A stretch of 62,546 nt of DNA, taken from assembly GCF_900104555.1 (NCBI RefSeq), contig NZ_FNJU01000017.1:1-62546 (forward strand), read 5' to 3'. Each line of letters opens with the position of its first letter. Position 1 is the first letter of the stretch. The DNA comes from Litchfieldia salsa. Its GTDB lineage: Bacteria > Bacillota > Bacilli > Bacillales > Bacillaceae_L. The position numbers were made by a program, and so were the translations under genes. The notes under the pieces are model-generated. The model worked only from the letters and a program-made list of their open reading frames with translations. It made no database searches and was not told the origin of the DNA. This document shows positions 61,282-62,546 of the stretch, piece after piece.

Positions 61282-61299
61282 TAGTAAGGTTGTGAAGGT

Positions 61300-61734
61300 A
61301 TGAAAGTAAATACTAAATACCATGGAGAAGTAGAAGTTGCCAAAGAGGAACTTATCACCTTCGAGCATGGAATCCCAGGATTTATTGACGAAAAATCATT
61401 TGTGTTACTACCTTTCTCAGATGATAGTCTGTTTCTGATTCTTCAATCGATTAACACAGCTAGTTTGGGGTTTGTCTTAACAAGTCCATTTACCTTTTTT
61501 AAAGAGTATGATATTGAACTACCTGAGCATATTGTAGATGATTTACAGATTAAAACAGAACAAGATGTTGTGATTTACTCAATATTAACGGTCCAAGATC
61601 CATTTGAAAAAACAACAGCAAATCTCCAAGCACCAGTTATTGTTAATACGGCAAAGAACCTTGGGAAGCAAGTGATTTTAAACGACACCAACTATACAAC
61701 CAGACATCAGCTAATCCAAGAAAAGGTCCGATAG
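61300..61734 (+). CDS. fliW: Flagellar assembly factor FliW
   Basis: A 144-residue protein: VNTKYHGEVEVAKEEL, FEHGIPGFIDEKSFVLL and FFKEYDIELPEHIVDDLQI are FliW signatures. FliW binds CsrA and is released from it by flagellin, so it lets Hag be made only when needed. It lies 11 bp before csrA. Confidence 0.96.
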   Translation: MKVNTKYHGEVEVAKEELITFEHGIPGFIDEKSFVLLPFSDDSLFLILQSINTASLGFVLTSPFTFFKEYDIELPEHIVDDLQIKTEQDVVIYSILTVQDPFEKTTANLQAPVIVNTAKNLGKQVILNDTNYTTRHQLIQEKVR

Positions 61735-61745
61735 GAGGGTGAGAG

Positions 61746-61979
61746 ATGCTTGTTTTAAGTAGAAAAACAAATGAATCAATCCAAATTGGTGATAATATTG
61801 AAATTACAGTTCTTTCCGTTTCAGGTGATCAAGTAAAGATTGGGATAAACGCCCCGAAGAATATAGAAATCCACCGAAAAGAAGTATATATAACGATACA
61901 AAATGAAAATAATCAAGCAACTCAATCTTCTGTTGATTTATTAAGACTATTAAATACATCTATAAAGAGAGAATCCTGA
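61746..61979 (+). CDS. csrA: Translational regulator CsrA
   Basis: A 77-residue protein: [41 protein letters not shown]. It binds GGA motifs in the hag leader (62170-62215) and blocks ribosome access. The tail is slightly longer than in enteric CsrA, as in other Bacilli. Confidence 0.97.
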   Translation: MLVLSRKTNESIQIGDNIEITVLSVSGDQVKIGINAPKNIEIHRKEVYITIQNENNQATQSSVDLLRLLNTSIKRES

Positions 61980-61999
61980 CAACCTGTTGGGATTTTTTT
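61972..61999 (+). terminator. Weak intrinsic terminator after csrA
   Basis: AATCC...GGATT with an inner CAA/TTG pairing, overlapping the csrA stop, then TTTTTTT. Confidence 0.55.
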
Positions 62000-62076
62000 A
62001 TTTTCTTTATTAGAACTAGTAGTAGATATTTAACGAATACTAATCAAAGAAAAAATAAAAAAATCTCTAAAACTAT

Positions 62077-62103
62077 TAAACACTTTTCTAATCATTCCGA
62101 TAT
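62077..62103 (+). promoter_or_regulatory. Sigma-D promoter of hag
   Basis: TAAA (62077-62080), exactly 15 bases, TCCGATAT (62096-62103). It is one mismatch from consensus and 122 bp before the hag ATG. Confidence 0.88.
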
Positions 62104-62115
62104 ACATTTTGTAAG

Positions 62116-62156
62116 GCAAATGGTTGATAAGGCGGCCGACTTTAAAGACCATTTGC
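62116..62156 (+). promoter_or_regulatory. Long hairpin near the 5' end of the hag leader
   Basis: GCAAATGGT (62116-62124) is exactly complementary to ACCATTTGC (62148-62156), with GGCGGCC in the 23-base loop. It would sit at the start of the mRNA and could stabilise it. Confidence 0.6.
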
Positions 62157-62169
62157 TTGTAGATTAAAA

Positions 62170-62216
62170 ACTCCACAAGGATGTGGAGTCAAAAAACAAC
62201 CTAATTTCAAGGAGGA
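62170..62216 (+). promoter_or_regulatory. CsrA binding sites in the hag leader (hairpin loop and Shine-Dalgarno)
   Basis: ACTCCAC-AAGGAT-GTGGAGT (62170-62189) is a hairpin with GGA in its loop. Its ACAAGGATGT matches the CsrA consensus ACARGGATGT exactly. The second site is the Shine-Dalgarno itself, CAAGGAGG near 62208-62215. The two-site layout is that of B. subtilis hag. Confidence 0.88.
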
Positions 62217-62225
62217 AATATTAAA

Positions 62226-62546
62226 ATGAGAATTAATCACAATATCGCAGCTCTTAATACACACCGTCAATTAACAACAGCTTCAAGAGCACAAGCTAAA
62301 TCAATGGAGAAATTATCTTCAGGTTTACGTATCAACCGTGCAGGAGACGACGCAGCAGGACTTGCAATCTCAGAAAAAATGCGTGGACAAGTTCGTGGAT
62401 TAGAGCAAGCTTCTCGTAATGCTCAAGATGGAATTTCTTTAATGCAAACAGCTGAAGGTGCATTAAATGAAACACATTCAATTTTACAACGTATGCGTGA
62501 ATTAGCAGTTCAATCTTCCAACGATACGAACGTAACTTCTGATCGT
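62226..62546 (+). CDS. hag: Flagellin Hag, N-terminal part (cut by the window end)
   Basis: The first 107 residues are present: [62 protein letters not shown] and [14 protein letters not shown]. This is the conserved D0/D1 domain that stacks in the filament and binds TLR5. Start ATG follows AAGGAGG. Expression is set by sigma-D and by CsrA/FliW through the leader. Confidence 0.97.
   Translation, partial: MRINHNIAALNTHRQLTTASRAQAKSMEKLSSGLRINRAGDDAAGLAISEKMRGQVRGLEQASRNAQDGISLMQTAEGALNETHSILQRMRELAVQSSNDTNVTSDR

Overview
The window comes from a low-G+C Bacillaceae genome (Bacillus, Metabacillus or a close relative). The evidence is the conserved backbone tagO - yvyE - degS - degU - degV - comFA - comFC - yvyF - flgM - flgN - flgK - flgL - yviE - fliW - csrA - hag at 45.8-62.5 kb, strong AGGAGG ribosome binding sites, many TTG/GTG starts, and TAAA-N15-nCCGATAT sigma-D promoters. 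No rRNA, tRNA, CRISPR array or transposase gene was seen.

Layout. 0-5 kb: an AimR-like receptor with no AimP gene, a manganese (yybP-ykoY) riboswitch with terminator ahead of a 44-residue FbpB-type protein, a LytR-CpsA-Psr (LCP) enzyme, a lipoprotein and a membrane protein. 5.2-9.4 kb: an oxygen/nitrate sensing island (NreA-like GAF protein, NarL-type regulator and PAS kinase with a textbook Fnr box, an Fnr-family regulator, and a shrunken NarI-like protein). 9.4-16 kb: a five-PAS/GAF histidine kinase and a GGDEF/HD-GYP protein next to a DUF5317 operon that includes a 34-residue peptide. 16.4-22 kb: cell-wall genes (TagU-type LCP, PBP3-type transpeptidase, amidase, lipoprotein, small membrane protein). 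22-43 kb: a surface polysaccharide locus (initiating sugar transferase, two polymerase-like proteins, one flippase, nine family-2 glycosyltransferases, galU, a third LCP enzyme and rmlACBD, plus an extra rmlB). 43-47 kb: an LTA-synthase-family enzyme, tagO and yvyE. 47.7-62.5 kb: degSU, an inserted four-gene signalling module, degV, the late competence genes and the flagellar filament operon up to the start of flagellin.

How they fit together. The polysaccharide locus makes UDP-glucose and dTDP-rhamnose, builds a repeat unit on undecaprenyl phosphate, flips and polymerises it. The LCP enzymes are likely to attach this polymer, or TagO-initiated teichoic acid, to peptidoglycan. DegSU, FlgM, FliW, CsrA and the sigma-D promoters control motility. 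The hag leader carries a near-ideal CsrA hairpin plus a second CsrA-like site at the Shine-Dalgarno sequence. The most distinctive elements are the partner-switch/LuxR/CheX operon between degU and degV, the Mn riboswitch driving an FbpB-like gene, the orphan AimR, and the rewired Nre/Fnr/NarI island.

Two families of GC-rich, palindromic intergenic repeats punctuate the window. Family A has at least eight copies (about 120-190 bp, with terminal inverted repeats in the longest ones). Family B has two copies and one remnant. All function calls come from reading the sequence and recalled family knowledge; no database search was possible.
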